A stretch of DNA of 64,000 nucleotides from Paenibacillus sp. JNUCC-31 (GTDB lineage Bacteria; Bacillota; Bacilli; Paenibacillales; Paenibacillaceae): assembly GCF_014844075.1 (NCBI RefSeq), contig NZ_CP062165.1, positions 2,976,001-3,040,000 of the forward strand. The letters run 5' to 3'. The notes beneath the pieces were generated by a model that saw only the letters and a program-made list of their open reading frames with translations, did no database searches and was not told where the DNA came from. The position numbers were made by a program, and so were the translations under genes. This document shows positions 1 to 8,025 of the stretch, one piece after another. How positions within the stretch are numbered: the stretch's first letter is position 1; each line of letters opens with the position of its first letter.

Positions 1-1059
1 TCGCATTCGGCCACAGGCATCCTCCAGCAGGGCTCGTACCTCGACATCCTCCGCCTGATTCTCGAAATCATATTTCTCCAGGGCAGACAAATGCAGTACC
101 TTCTCAACCATCTCGTACAGCCGCTCGGTTTCCTTGCCGATATTGCTCGTGGCATCATCGAGCAATTGGGGATCATCCTTATACATGTCCAGCAGCTCCA
201 CATATGCCTTAATGGACGTAAGCGGCGTCTTAAACTCATGGCTGATGTTGCCAATATATTGTTTCTGCTGCTGCTCCAGGGCCTGAAGCTTCTCGATGGC
301 GAGTTGGAGCTTCTTCTGTTCCGCATGCATGGCTTCAATATTGTGCTGAATGGATGTGCTCATATAATAAATGCCCTGTCCCAGCTCACCCAATTCATCC
401 TTGCTTCTCACAGGTGATTCGGTAATATAATGCCCTTCACGGATGGAATCAGCCGACTGCTTCAAGCGGGTTATGGCAACAGCAAAACGGTTGTAAAAGA
501 GATATCCCAGAATGAAGCTTAGTCCAACAACTGCAATCCCCGCCCACATAAACAACTGAAGGATACGGGCATAGAATTCATGATAGCTCTGAACCGGGTA
601 CTGCATTCGTACAACACCCATCTGTCCATCCGGCCCATCCAGCGGTGCCATATATAGCAGGGTATCTCCCTGTTCGTGGTAAGCAATTTTATTTTGCAGC
701 GCATAGTTGAGCGTATTCTGAATATCTGCACTTTCTTCAGACGTGATTGAGGAGCCGACCTGCCGCCCGTTCATATCATAAAGCGCAATGGGCAGACCTG
801 TAGAGCTCGCAAGCTCCTGAGCCAGCCGGCGGCCATTTTGCTGTAAAAAAACCTCCTGCTCCAGACGAACAGCTTCGGTATAGTAAGACTGCCGTACATT
901 CAGATTGACTAGACGGGTCTGCTGGGACAGAATGGTCTCAATCTGCGTCTGCTGGTTGCGCTCAATACCGCGCAGTACAAGGGAACTGAGCACTACGACG
1001 GTCAGAATCAGTAATGCGGCCAGAAAAACGCTGAACTTCAGCTTGATGCTGACTCTCAT
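1..1059 (-). CDS. Sensor histidine kinase, C-terminus cut by window edge
   Basis: This is a membrane sensor kinase of a two-component system. It starts with ATG at 1059 and stays open to base 1, so about 353 residues are visible and the ATPase domain lies outside. In order one sees an N-terminal membrane helix (about residues 9-28), an extracellular sensor region, a second helix near residues 160-180, a HAMP linker, and the dimerisation/phosphoacceptor motif ISHEFKTPLTSIKAY with the phosphorylated His. The ATGA overlap with the upstream response regulator shows co-transcription and translational coupling. The architecture is the PhoR/ResE/WalK-like class; the stimulus cannot be told. It sits beside the lanthipeptide cluster but has the base composition of the ordinary chromosome. 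Confidence 0.88.
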   Translation of the reverse strand, partial: MRVSIKLKFSVFLAALLILTVVVLSSLVLRGIERNQQTQIETILSQQTRLVNLNVRQSYYTEAVRLEQEVFLQQNGRRLAQELASSTGLPIALYDMNGRQVGSSITSEESADIQNTLNYALQNKIAYHEQGDTLLYMAPLDGPDGQMGVVRMQYPVQSYHEFYARILQLFMWAGIAVVGLSFILGYLFYNRFAVAITRLKQSADSIREGHYITESPVRSKDELGELGQGIYYMSTSIQHNIEAMHAEQKKLQLAIEKLQALEQQQKQYIGNISHEFKTPLTSIKAYVELLDMYKDDPQLLDDATSNIGKETERLYEMVEKVLHLSALEKYDFENQAEDVEVRALLEDACGRMR

Positions 1060-1766
1060 ACCGAGCCGCCCGGTTCAGGGGCTGACGCCTTGTATCCAAT
1101 TCCGTATACCGTCTGCAATTTTTGCTGATCGGTATCGCCAATTTTTTTACGAAGCCGCTGAATATGAATATCCACCGTACGTGTTCCCCCCGCATATTCC
1201 ATGCCCCACACCCGGTCCAACAGATCATCCCGCGTGTATACCCGCTCCGGATTGGACATGAGGATGGTGAGCAGATCGAATTCCTTTGGCGTCAGATCCA
1301 GCTTCTCCTCATTCACCGTCACGGTGCGGTGAGCGATATGGATGCGTATTGTTCCATTAACAATAGCCTGATTATTGGAATCTTTAGATGGTGGGCTGCT
1401 TTTCTCCACACGCCGCATTAACGCCTTTACCCGGGCGAGCAGTTCTCGGATCTCAAACGGTTTGGTCATGTAATCATCCGCGCCCATTTCCAGGCCGACG
1501 ATTTTGTCCACGATATCATTTTTGACGGTCAGCAAAATAATGCCGATATCCTCCCGGTCCTCCAGCCTGCGGCATACGCCATATCCGTCCAGTTTGGGCA
1601 TCATGACGTCCAGAATCATGACCTGCGGGTGGAATGACGCCACCTTGACTAGCGCTTCCTCGCCGTCATTTGCTGTTTCTACTTCATATCCTTCGCGCCG
1701 CAGCGCGTAAGCAATAGCACTGACGATGCTTGACTCGTCATCCACGACCAGCACTTTTTTATTCAT
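1056..1766 (-). CDS. OmpR-family response regulator
   Basis: This is a DNA-binding response regulator of about 236 residues, phosphorylated by the adjacent kinase. The receiver domain has the acidic pair in VVDDE, the phospho-acceptor Asp in MILDVMMPKLDG, and the Lys in YMTKPFEI. The C-terminal winged helix carries LTPKEFDLL, the YTRDDLLDRVWG segment and RTVDIHIQRLRKKIG. The start at 1766 is preferred over the in-frame ATG three codons upstream, because GAGG lies directly against that upstream ATG and is well spaced only for the downstream one. The stop overlaps the kinase start. The gene is divergent from the lanthipeptide genes across an AT-rich gap, so a role in their control is possible but not shown. 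Confidence 0.9.
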   Translation of the reverse strand: MNKKVLVVDDESSIVSAIAYALRREGYEVETANDGEEALVKVASFHPQVMILDVMMPKLDGYGVCRRLEDREDIGIILLTVKNDIVDKIVGLEMGADDYMTKPFEIRELLARVKALMRRVEKSSPPSKDSNNQAIVNGTIRIHIAHRTVTVNEEKLDLTPKEFDLLTILMSNPERVYTRDDLLDRVWGMEYAGGTRTVDIHIQRLRKKIGDTDQQKLQTVYGIGYKASAPEPGGSV

Positions 1767-1775
1767 CGAGTTCAT

Positions 1776-2156
1776 CCTCTTTATCTATGTCATCAAACGC
1801 TTCCTGCATCTATGTTAACAAGGAGTGACGGATTCGCCAACATCATCAATATGTAAAATATTTGATTATAAGAATATATATTTATTATAATTATAATATT
1901 GTATTAGATGTAGAATAAATACTTCGATACCCTATTTTATTTTTTTGAAATAATTATATTAAATTTTATATAAATTCATAATTTGGAATTATATTCTTTA
2001 CCTTCTTTTTTCATTATGTTATATTAATTTATGTAGTTTTTTTATTTTTATGGAATATATAGAAAGGTGACGATCTTTTTTATATTTTTTCATACAGCTG
2101 ACACCTAGATTCTTACATAATTCGATTTTATAAAAAATTAGAGGAGTGTAACGAAA
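1776..2156. promoter_or_regulatory. AT-rich intergenic region upstream of lanA
   Basis: About 380 bases without a gene, very AT-rich compared with the flanking two-component genes. It must hold divergent promoters for the response regulator and for the precursor gene. One promoter-like match on the plus strand is TTGATT at 1862 and TATAAT at 1886 with an 18-bp spacer, far upstream of the precursor. Nearer the gene no consensus -35/-10 pair is convincing, as is common for regulator-dependent lantibiotic promoters. A GAGGAG ribosome site at 2141-2146 precedes the precursor ATG by 10 bases. This region also marks the left composition border of the cluster. Confidence 0.5.
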
Positions 2157-2336
2157 ATGGAAAAAGGAATTTTTGATCTTGATGTACAAATTAAAAAATC
2201 AGAAGGTTCAGTTCAACCACAAGCTTTAAGTATTTGGAACTGCACTGGTGGTTGCGGAGAGCAAACAAGAACTGCCAATACTTGTGCGCCTACTGCAGGA
2301 GTGAAATGTTTCTCTAATATTGGTGCTCTTTGTTAA
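2157..2336 (+). CDS. lanA: Class I lanthipeptide precursor (LanA)
   Basis: A 59-residue precursor of a ribosomally made, post-translationally modified antibiotic. The N-terminal leader contains FDLD at residues 6-9, the class I box recognised by LanB and LanC. A Pro-Gln pair at residues 21-22 is a plausible end of the leader, giving a 37-residue core from Ala23. The core has five Cys (29, 33, 43, 51, 59) and Ser/Thr at 25, 30, 37, 39, 42, 46 and 53. Ser25-Cys29 and Thr30-Cys33 (SIWNCTGGC) match the spacing of nisin rings A and B, the lipid II pyrophosphate-binding pair, with TGGC in place of the usual TPGC. The other Cys could form three more rings. The chain ends in Cys. A GAGGAG ribosome site stands 10 bases upstream. 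LanFEG, LanB, LanT and LanC genes follow. I do not recognise the core as a named lantibiotic. Confidence 0.92.
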   Translation: MEKGIFDLDVQIKKSEGSVQPQALSIWNCTGGCGEQTRTANTCAPTAGVKCFSNIGALC

Positions 2337-2373
2337 TTTTTTCACAATCATATTTTTTTCATTTTAACTACTT

Positions 2374-2396
2374 GAAGAGACTGAATAAGTCTCTTC
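2374..2396 (+). terminator. Attenuating hairpin between lanA and lanF
   Basis: A perfect 9-bp inverted repeat (GAAGAGACT / AGTCTCTTC, loop GAATA) is followed by a T-rich stretch. It lies between the precursor and the immunity genes. Such partial terminators let the precursor message accumulate above the downstream enzymes; that role is inferred here. Confidence 0.7.
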
Positions 2397-2437
2397 TTGT
2401 TATTTTGAACAACATTTCTATTAGAAGGAGGGTTATA

Positions 2438-3166
2438 ATGCCTGATATTGTTATGGAAGTGAATAATCTAACTAAAGTAATAGGCAAACGTGAGATCATT
2501 CAAGAAACTTCGTTCAATTTGGAAAAAGGAAAGATTTATGGTTTTATTGGCCCGAATGGTGCTGGCAAAACTACAATGATGCGTATGATGACAGGGTTGA
2601 TGCATCCAAGTAATGGCCATGTAAAGATAGATTCATACGAAATAAACAAAAACCGAAAAAATGCATTGGCACAGGTGGGAGCAATTATAGAATCGCCCAT
2701 TTTTTTCGAGTATATGACAGGTAGACAAGTATTGCGCAATTTGGCACGACTTCATCCTGATCTTCCTAAATCTGATAGGGAAAATCATATTCAAGAGTTG
2801 CTTGAAAGGGTTGGGTTGGGAGATAGAGCGAATGATCGAGTTAAGGGGTACTCGCTTGGAATGAAGCAACGTTTGGGAATTGCTCAGGCACTGCTAGGAA
2901 ACCCGAAACTTCTACTTTTAGATGAGCCCTCTAACGGTCTTGATCCCATGGGGATGAGAGCATTAAGAGATATCATCCTTAGTTTGAGAAACGAATTTAA
3001 CTACGCTTTTTTTATCTCAAGCCATTTACTGGATGAGCTCCAGCAAATGTGTGATGAATTAATAATTATAAAAAGCGGAAAGGTTATTTGGAAAGGTCCC
3101 ACTGCCGAGTTGATCCGTGATGGCGAAAGGTTAGAAGATGCTTTCGTGGAGTTAATGAGAGCATGA
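2438..3166 (+). CDS. lanF: Lantibiotic immunity ABC transporter ATPase (LanF)
   Basis: The ATPase of a LanFEG-type exporter that expels the lantibiotic from the producer's own membrane. Of about 242 residues, Walker A GPNGAGKTT, signature YSLGMKQRLGIAQ, Walker B LLLLDEPSNGLDP and the switch His in ISSHLL are present. In the Q-loop position a Glu occurs (GAIIESPIFF), the E-loop variant known for lantibiotic immunity ATPases. The start at 2438 is chosen because AGAAGGAGGG lies just upstream; a longer frame opening at 2330 would overlap the precursor and has no ribosome site. Its end overlaps the next permease by four bases (ATGA). Low GC matches the rest of the cluster. Confidence 0.9.
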   Translation: MPDIVMEVNNLTKVIGKREIIQETSFNLEKGKIYGFIGPNGAGKTTMMRMMTGLMHPSNGHVKIDSYEINKNRKNALAQVGAIIESPIFFEYMTGRQVLRNLARLHPDLPKSDRENHIQELLERVGLGDRANDRVKGYSLGMKQRLGIAQALLGNPKLLLLDEPSNGLDPMGMRALRDIILSLRNEFNYAFFISSHLLDELQQMCDELIIIKSGKVIWKGPTAELIRDGERLEDAFVELMRA

Positions 3167-3957
3167 TTACGTTATTCAATAGTGAGTGGGAGCGACTTTG
3201 GTCCAAACGTTGGACATGGCTATTGGTTTTGGCTATCCCTGGTCTTGCTTATATGACAGCCAGTTTTTTTGAAACGCTTCAAGTTGATCATGATACGCTA
3301 TCTCAGCTATTTGTTCTTACAGGCTTGCGGAATAACTTGTATTTTCCCGTTGATATCATTATGGCTGTATTTGCAGCTTCTATATTCACCGAGGAATATA
3401 GAGGCGGTCAGTTGAGATATGTTTTTCTTCGTCAATTTACCCGCAGGCAAATCTTTTTTAGCAAACTATTGTTGATTTGTGTTTGTATTGTTCTGATGCT
3501 CATCTTGTTTGCATTTTGTTTGATAGTTACTGGTTATTTTTTTCAGTTCAATGAACATGGTTTGCTGAATTATTCTCTTGAGGCTCTTAGCTACACTTTT
3601 GTATATTACGGGTTTGCATTTGTTTCACTCTTGGGGATATCCAGTTTGTTTATTTGTATTTCGATGTACAGCAAAAATGTCACATACGCTATCGGAGGCT
3701 GTATGCTTTACATTTTAGCATCATTGTTACTGGACGGCACAGTTATTCAACTTGCTGCATTATTCAGTGACATTCCTCTATTAGAACTCAGTATTACCTA
3801 TTCCTTGATACCTTTTCTACAACATACCGGTTTAAATGAAGTTATAGACGGAAATACGAATGTAATTGTGGCTATATTATCCGTTGTCGTTGCACATCTT
3901 ATTGTTTTCCTGTGGGGAGCCTACCATCGCTTTGTGAAAAGTGACTACTTATATTAG
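3163..3957 (+). CDS. lanE: Immunity ABC transporter permease (LanE)
   Basis: A 264-residue integral membrane subunit with about six hydrophobic helices, the size and layout of LanE/ABC-2 type permeases. It is translationally coupled to LanF by an ATGA overlap and followed nine bases later by a second permease, giving the F-E-G order of immunity transporters. The assignment rests mainly on this context, since these permeases have little conserved sequence; the N-terminal cytoplasmic stretch before the first helix (SEWERLWSKRWTW) is typical. The partners are LanF and LanG at the cytoplasmic membrane. Confidence 0.8.
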   Translation: MITLFNSEWERLWSKRWTWLLVLAIPGLAYMTASFFETLQVDHDTLSQLFVLTGLRNNLYFPVDIIMAVFAASIFTEEYRGGQLRYVFLRQFTRRQIFFSKLLLICVCIVLMLILFAFCLIVTGYFFQFNEHGLLNYSLEALSYTFVYYGFAFVSLLGISSLFICISMYSKNVTYAIGGCMLYILASLLLDGTVIQLAALFSDIPLLELSITYSLIPFLQHTGLNEVIDGNTNVIVAILSVVVAHLIVFLWGAYHRFVKSDYLY

Positions 3958-3966
3958 GGGGTAAAC

Positions 3967-4737
3967 ATGTTAGGCATATGGATTAGTGAATTGGAACGAG
4001 ACTGGAAAAAAAAGTCTAAGATTGTACTATTCTCTGCTTTTTTAATTGTGATTATTTCCAACATTTGGGGTTTAAGCTCATCACAAATGGGAGTATTTCG
4101 TTTTGGAGAAGGCAGTATTTTGCTAAATAATCTTAATGCTCCCTGGTTTATGATGGATGGAATGTCATTATTAATGATGGCGGCACTGCTGCCTATTTTT
4201 TATATTGATCAGTTAAGTGGCGAATTGAACTCTGGCGCATACAGATTGTATGCACTTCGTCCATACCGACGGTTCGAACTTTGGCTGGGAAAACTGTTGG
4301 CGTTAGCTGCAACGACTGTTGTTGGGATCGGAATTGTTTACATTATTTCTATGATTGGATCAAAATTCTTTTTTTCCAGCAGCGATACAGCGGCACTTTA
4401 CGGTTTTAAGGACGACGTAGGAAGGTTACCCGCAGAATTGTATACGATCAAATTTTATGGTGTTTTTCTACTTACCTGTCTTGCTAAGTTGCTATTTTGC
4501 AGTGCTATCTGTGTGTTTATCTCAAGACCAATCATAGCTTTTCTCGTGATTTTTGGATTATCTATTGTACTTTATCATTATATAGCAACAGAATTAGTTT
4601 TTTTATTTGACCCTTTTCGTCCAATTTTGGTTTCTCTTCAGTCAGGAGGTTCAATCAGTTTTTGGCTATATTTAACTGGAGCCAGCATTCTTTTTGGGGC
4701 AATCAGTTTTTGGGGTTGGCAAAGGAAAGTAATATGA
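3967..4737 (+). CDS. lanG: Immunity ABC transporter permease (LanG)
   Basis: The second membrane subunit of the immunity transporter, 256 residues with about six predicted helices. It starts at an ATG behind AGGGGGTAAAC. The N-terminus (ISELERDWKKKSK) resembles that of the preceding permease, as expected of the paired LanE/LanG subunits. Together with LanF it should protect the producer from its own product. No LanI lipoprotein gene is seen, so LanFEG appears to be the only immunity system here. Which of the two permeases deserves the name E or G is by order only. Confidence 0.78.
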   Translation: MLGIWISELERDWKKKSKIVLFSAFLIVIISNIWGLSSSQMGVFRFGEGSILLNNLNAPWFMMDGMSLLMMAALLPIFYIDQLSGELNSGAYRLYALRPYRRFELWLGKLLALAATTVVGIGIVYIISMIGSKFFFSSSDTAALYGFKDDVGRLPAELYTIKFYGVFLLTCLAKLLFCSAICVFISRPIIAFLVIFGLSIVLYHYIATELVFLFDPFRPILVSLQSGGSISFWLYLTGASILFGAISFWGWQRKVI

Positions 4738-4774
4738 CAAGGGGCTCATGTCTGGCATCTAGTGGGAGGAGAAT

Positions 4775-7700
4775 ATGATGGAACGTTATTCGTATAAAAC
4801 ACTGGATTTTTTCATGTTGAGAACTCCAGTTTTACCCTTAAATGAATTTTTTTCTTGTTTCCCCGAGCAACATTCTCTTATTGAGAATGTTGCTAGTTAT
4901 TCTTTGGAAAGTTTGATGCAATTATCTCGTAAACCTGAGATCAGGGAAGCGATCCTTGTTGCAAGCCCTAGCCTATACAGATCGCTTTCTAAAATTGATG
5001 AACTCAAAAGTAAGCCTAATGTGATTGAAGCGCAAGTTGTATCAAGCGTAATGAAGTATGTAATCCGGATGATGAGTAGACCTACTCCTTTTGGATTATT
5101 CTCAGGCATTACTGTTGGCAGGTTCTCAGCCAAATCTCAACTTGATATTAAGGAGCTATCTCATTATCGTAAACGAGCACGACCTGATATGGGATGGATT
5201 CTCAAACTAATAGAACAACTCGAAAACGATCCACTGATATTGGAACAACTAACGATTTACCCGAATGCATTAATATACAAACAAGGTAATAGGGCTAAGC
5301 TACCCTACTTAACGAGATATGGAAAAATGAAGAGTGGAGCCAATGACAGCATCTCTGTTAAAGCAACCATTGTATTTGACTGGATTATGAATTATTTATC
5401 TACACCCCAAAAGTTTTCCAAGGTATTAAACCAAATGGAGCTGGAGTTTCCGGGAACAGATCGGGAAATTATCAATAATTACTTGCAACAACTCATAAAA
5501 GAAGAGTTCCTCATTACTGAACTGCGACCGTCCACTGTAGATAAAGATCCATTCCATCATGTTTTCAGCCTTGTGGATGGATTGCAGGGAGTATATGATA
5601 TCGGAAAAAAATTGTATGAGATTCACGAAACAATAATGTTTTATAACGAGACTCCTGTTGGAAAAGGAATAGAGACTTTCGAACAACTTAGTAGAATGAC
5701 TAATGATCTAATTCCGATGGAAACACCCACTATGCAAGTGGATTTGTCACTTGCAGATCAGTCTATCAGACTCAATGAGCATATTCGCAAGGAAGTGGAA
5801 GAGGCAGCATACATCCTTAATATGCTTTCACACTATACAGAAGAGCACTTGAAAAAGTATGTAGAAGATTTCTTAGAAAAGTATGGTGATCATAAAGAAA
5901 TCCCCGTTTTAGAATTGATTGATGATGAGCTTGGATTGGGTGCTCCAGAGACGTACCGTTATCCTGAAAATCGTAAGAACTCATATGCGTTAAAGCGCAG
6001 GGATTCTCAAGGTAAAATCAAACAGGAACAATTATTTATGGAACTGTTGGTATCTGCAATACATAAAGGTCAACATACAGTTGAGTTGGATGAAAACGTT
6101 ATACAACAACTGGAGGAATTCAATGATACCCAATTGCCACCGTTACCATCTATGGAATTGTATTTTTCCCTTCACACGATGGATCAAAACAGTCTTGATC
6201 ATGGGGAGTACAAACTGGTGTTGGCACCCAATCCTGGTTCAAACGGAGCGGGGAAAACTTTTGGTCGTTTTTTAGATATCCTTGAACCCAATCTCCAAAA
6301 AGATTTAACACTGATTTCAAAAAAAGAAAAAGACTTGTACCCTGATGTAATGTGGGCTGAAACATCTTTTCTTCCCACTTCAGGTAAATCTGCGAATGTA
6401 ATGCTTACGAAGAACTACCGTGACCATGAAATTTCGCTTAGTCATGGTTCGATAACTCCAAACGAACAGATCATAGCTATCTCTGATCTTGTCGTAGGTG
6501 CGAAAGAAGGAAGGTTATATATTAGGTCCGTATCCCAAAACAAAGAAGTAATTCCAATGGCAGGTCATATGTTCAATTATCATCATGCGCCGAACATCTA
6601 TAGATTCCTGATAGAGGTTGGCTTGATGAGATTTGATCAATGGTCCGCCCCAGACTTTGGGTATTTAATGCATGCTCCATTTATGCCACGAATTCAATAC
6701 AAAAAAATTGTGTTGTCTCCCGCAAAATGGAATCTTCGTTACCCAAATAGTAATTTGAAAGAAAGTATTAATGCTGATAAATTGAAAAATTGGGTTTTAA
6801 TATTCTTGAGAGAATGGAATGTTCCAAGATATGTTTATTTAATTGATTCGGATAATCGCATTTTGCTCGATTTGGACCATCCGCTACATCTAAATGAATT
6901 ATTAAAAAATTTAAAAACAACACGACATATCAATTTAATTGAACACGTCAGTGGGTTTGAAAATTCGCCTATCCATCGTAGTGATGGTTGTTTAGCTGCT
7001 GAAATTGTGTTTCCACTCACTATAGATGATGCTATACCGAAAGGCAGTTCATCCGTTTTCCCTTTCAAAACGCTATCGGACAGAGGCGTTTTAGGGAAAG
7101 ATATCTACCTTCCTGGAAATGAGTGGTTTTATGCTAAATTATACGGATTGGATAGCAGACAGAATGAATTCCTTGCTCTTTATTGGGAGGAATGTGTGAA
7201 CACAGCTAAAGATACTGGTTTAATAGAACATGCTTATTTTATACGCTACGCTGATCCTGATCCACATGTTAGGGTAAGGTTCAAGTTCAAATCCAATGAT
7301 AAATCTCAGCTCTTCGCTCAATTATTTCAAAAATGGAGTGACGAGTGGTTTAAGGATGGTTATATAACTAAATTCACATTAGAAACTTATGAACCTGAAA
7401 TAGAAAGATATGGCGGAATTGAGCTAATGAAGTTAGCAGAATCTCTGTTCTCCGAAGATAGTTATGTGGTAGCAGGATTAATTCGTCTAAACCGTTTCGA
7501 GAGACGCGAGCTTGAGATTGAACAAATAGGTGTACTTAGTGTAATTCATCTTCTTACTCATCTAGGGTACAACAAAAGTGAATGTTTCGAAACTTTAAAT
7601 GAAAAGTTTGATGTTAAGGATTACCTTCAAGATTTTCGTAAGATCCGCAGCACATATATGGATATGCTTAATGCTTTTTTTGGTTTGAATACTTCCCAAA

Positions 7701-7981
7701 CCTCTTCAGGAAGCTTTTCACAAGAATTATTGCCCTTTTTCGAATCAAGAGCAAACAGCAGCTTAACATACTATCAAAAGCTGGAGCAACATCGTTCAGA
7801 AGTTCTATTAACGAATAGCAAAGATGACATCGTGTTTAGCATTATTCACATGCACTTGAATCGACTAATTGGAACTGATCGAAAGCTGGAACAGAAAATA
7901 ATGATATTGACACGCCACGCGATGAACAGCTTGATACAATACCATAAAAGAAAAAGAACAGAAAACTTGAGCAGGATATGA
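4775..7981 (+). CDS. lanB: Class I lanthipeptide dehydratase (LanB)
   Basis: A full-length 1068-residue LanB (NisB is about 990). LanB enzymes use glutamyl-tRNA to glutamylate Ser/Thr of the precursor core and then eliminate glutamate to give dehydroalanine/dehydrobutyrine. The N-terminal glutamylation domain has the family segment MSRPTPFGLFSG near residue 100. The C-terminal elimination domain shows FIRYADPDPHVRVRF and TYEPEIERYGG, both characteristic of SpaB-type C-terminal regions. The start is one of two adjacent ATGs (4775 or 4778) behind GGGAGGA. The frame is intact, without internal stops. The gene follows the immunity genes and precedes LanT; codon use is AT-rich like its neighbours and unlike the flanking chromosome. 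Confidence 0.95.
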   Translation: MMERYSYKTLDFFMLRTPVLPLNEFFSCFPEQHSLIENVASYSLESLMQLSRKPEIREAILVASPSLYRSLSKIDELKSKPNVIEAQVVSSVMKYVIRMMSRPTPFGLFSGITVGRFSAKSQLDIKELSHYRKRARPDMGWILKLIEQLENDPLILEQLTIYPNALIYKQGNRAKLPYLTRYGKMKSGANDSISVKATIVFDWIMNYLSTPQKFSKVLNQMELEFPGTDREIINNYLQQLIKEEFLITELRPSTVDKDPFHHVFSLVDGLQGVYDIGKKLYEIHETIMFYNETPVGKGIETFEQLSRMTNDLIPMETPTMQVDLSLADQSIRLNEHIRKEVEEAAYILNMLSHYTEEHLKKYVEDFLEKYGDHKEIPVLELIDDELGLGAPETYRYPENRKNSYALKRRDSQGKIKQEQLFMELLVSAIHKGQHTVELDENVIQQLEEFNDTQLPPLPSMELYFSLHTMDQNSLDHGEYKLVLAPNPGSNGAGKTFGRFLDILEPNLQKDLTLISKKEKDLYPDVMWAETSFLPTSGKSANVMLTKNYRDHEISLSHGSITPNEQIIAISDLVVGAKEGRLYIRSVSQNKEVIPMAGHMFNYHHAPNIYRFLIEVGLMRFDQWSAPDFGYLMHAPFMPRIQYKKIVLSPAKWNLRYPNSNLKESINADKLKNWVLIFLREWNVPRYVYLIDSDNRILLDLDHPLHLNELLKNLKTTRHINLIEHVSGFENSPIHRSDGCLAAEIVFPLTIDDAIPKGSSSVFPFKTLSDRGVLGKDIYLPGNEWFYAKLYGLDSRQNEFLALYWEECVNTAKDTGLIEHAYFIRYADPDPHVRVRFKFKSNDKSQLFAQLFQKWSDEWFKDGYITKFTLETYEPEIERYGGIELMKLAESLFSEDSYVVAGLIRLNRFERRELEIEQIGVLSVIHLLTHLGYNKSECFETLNEKFDVKDYLQDFRKIRSTYMDMLNAFFGLNTSQTSSGSFSQELLPFFESRANSSLTYYQKLEQHRSEVLLTNSKDDIVFSIIHMHLNRLIGTDRKLEQKIMILTRHAMNSLIQYHKRKRTENLSRI

Positions 7982-8025
7982 ATTTTTTTGTAAATAAAAA
8001 ATTATAAACGGAAAATGGAGTCTTT

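Noticed and set aside
2330..2437. Extended N-terminus of LanF starting inside the precursor gene
   Set aside because: No ribosome site, hydrophobic unrelated residues, and overlap with the precursor stop and the attenuator. The start at 2438 has AGAAGGAGGG.
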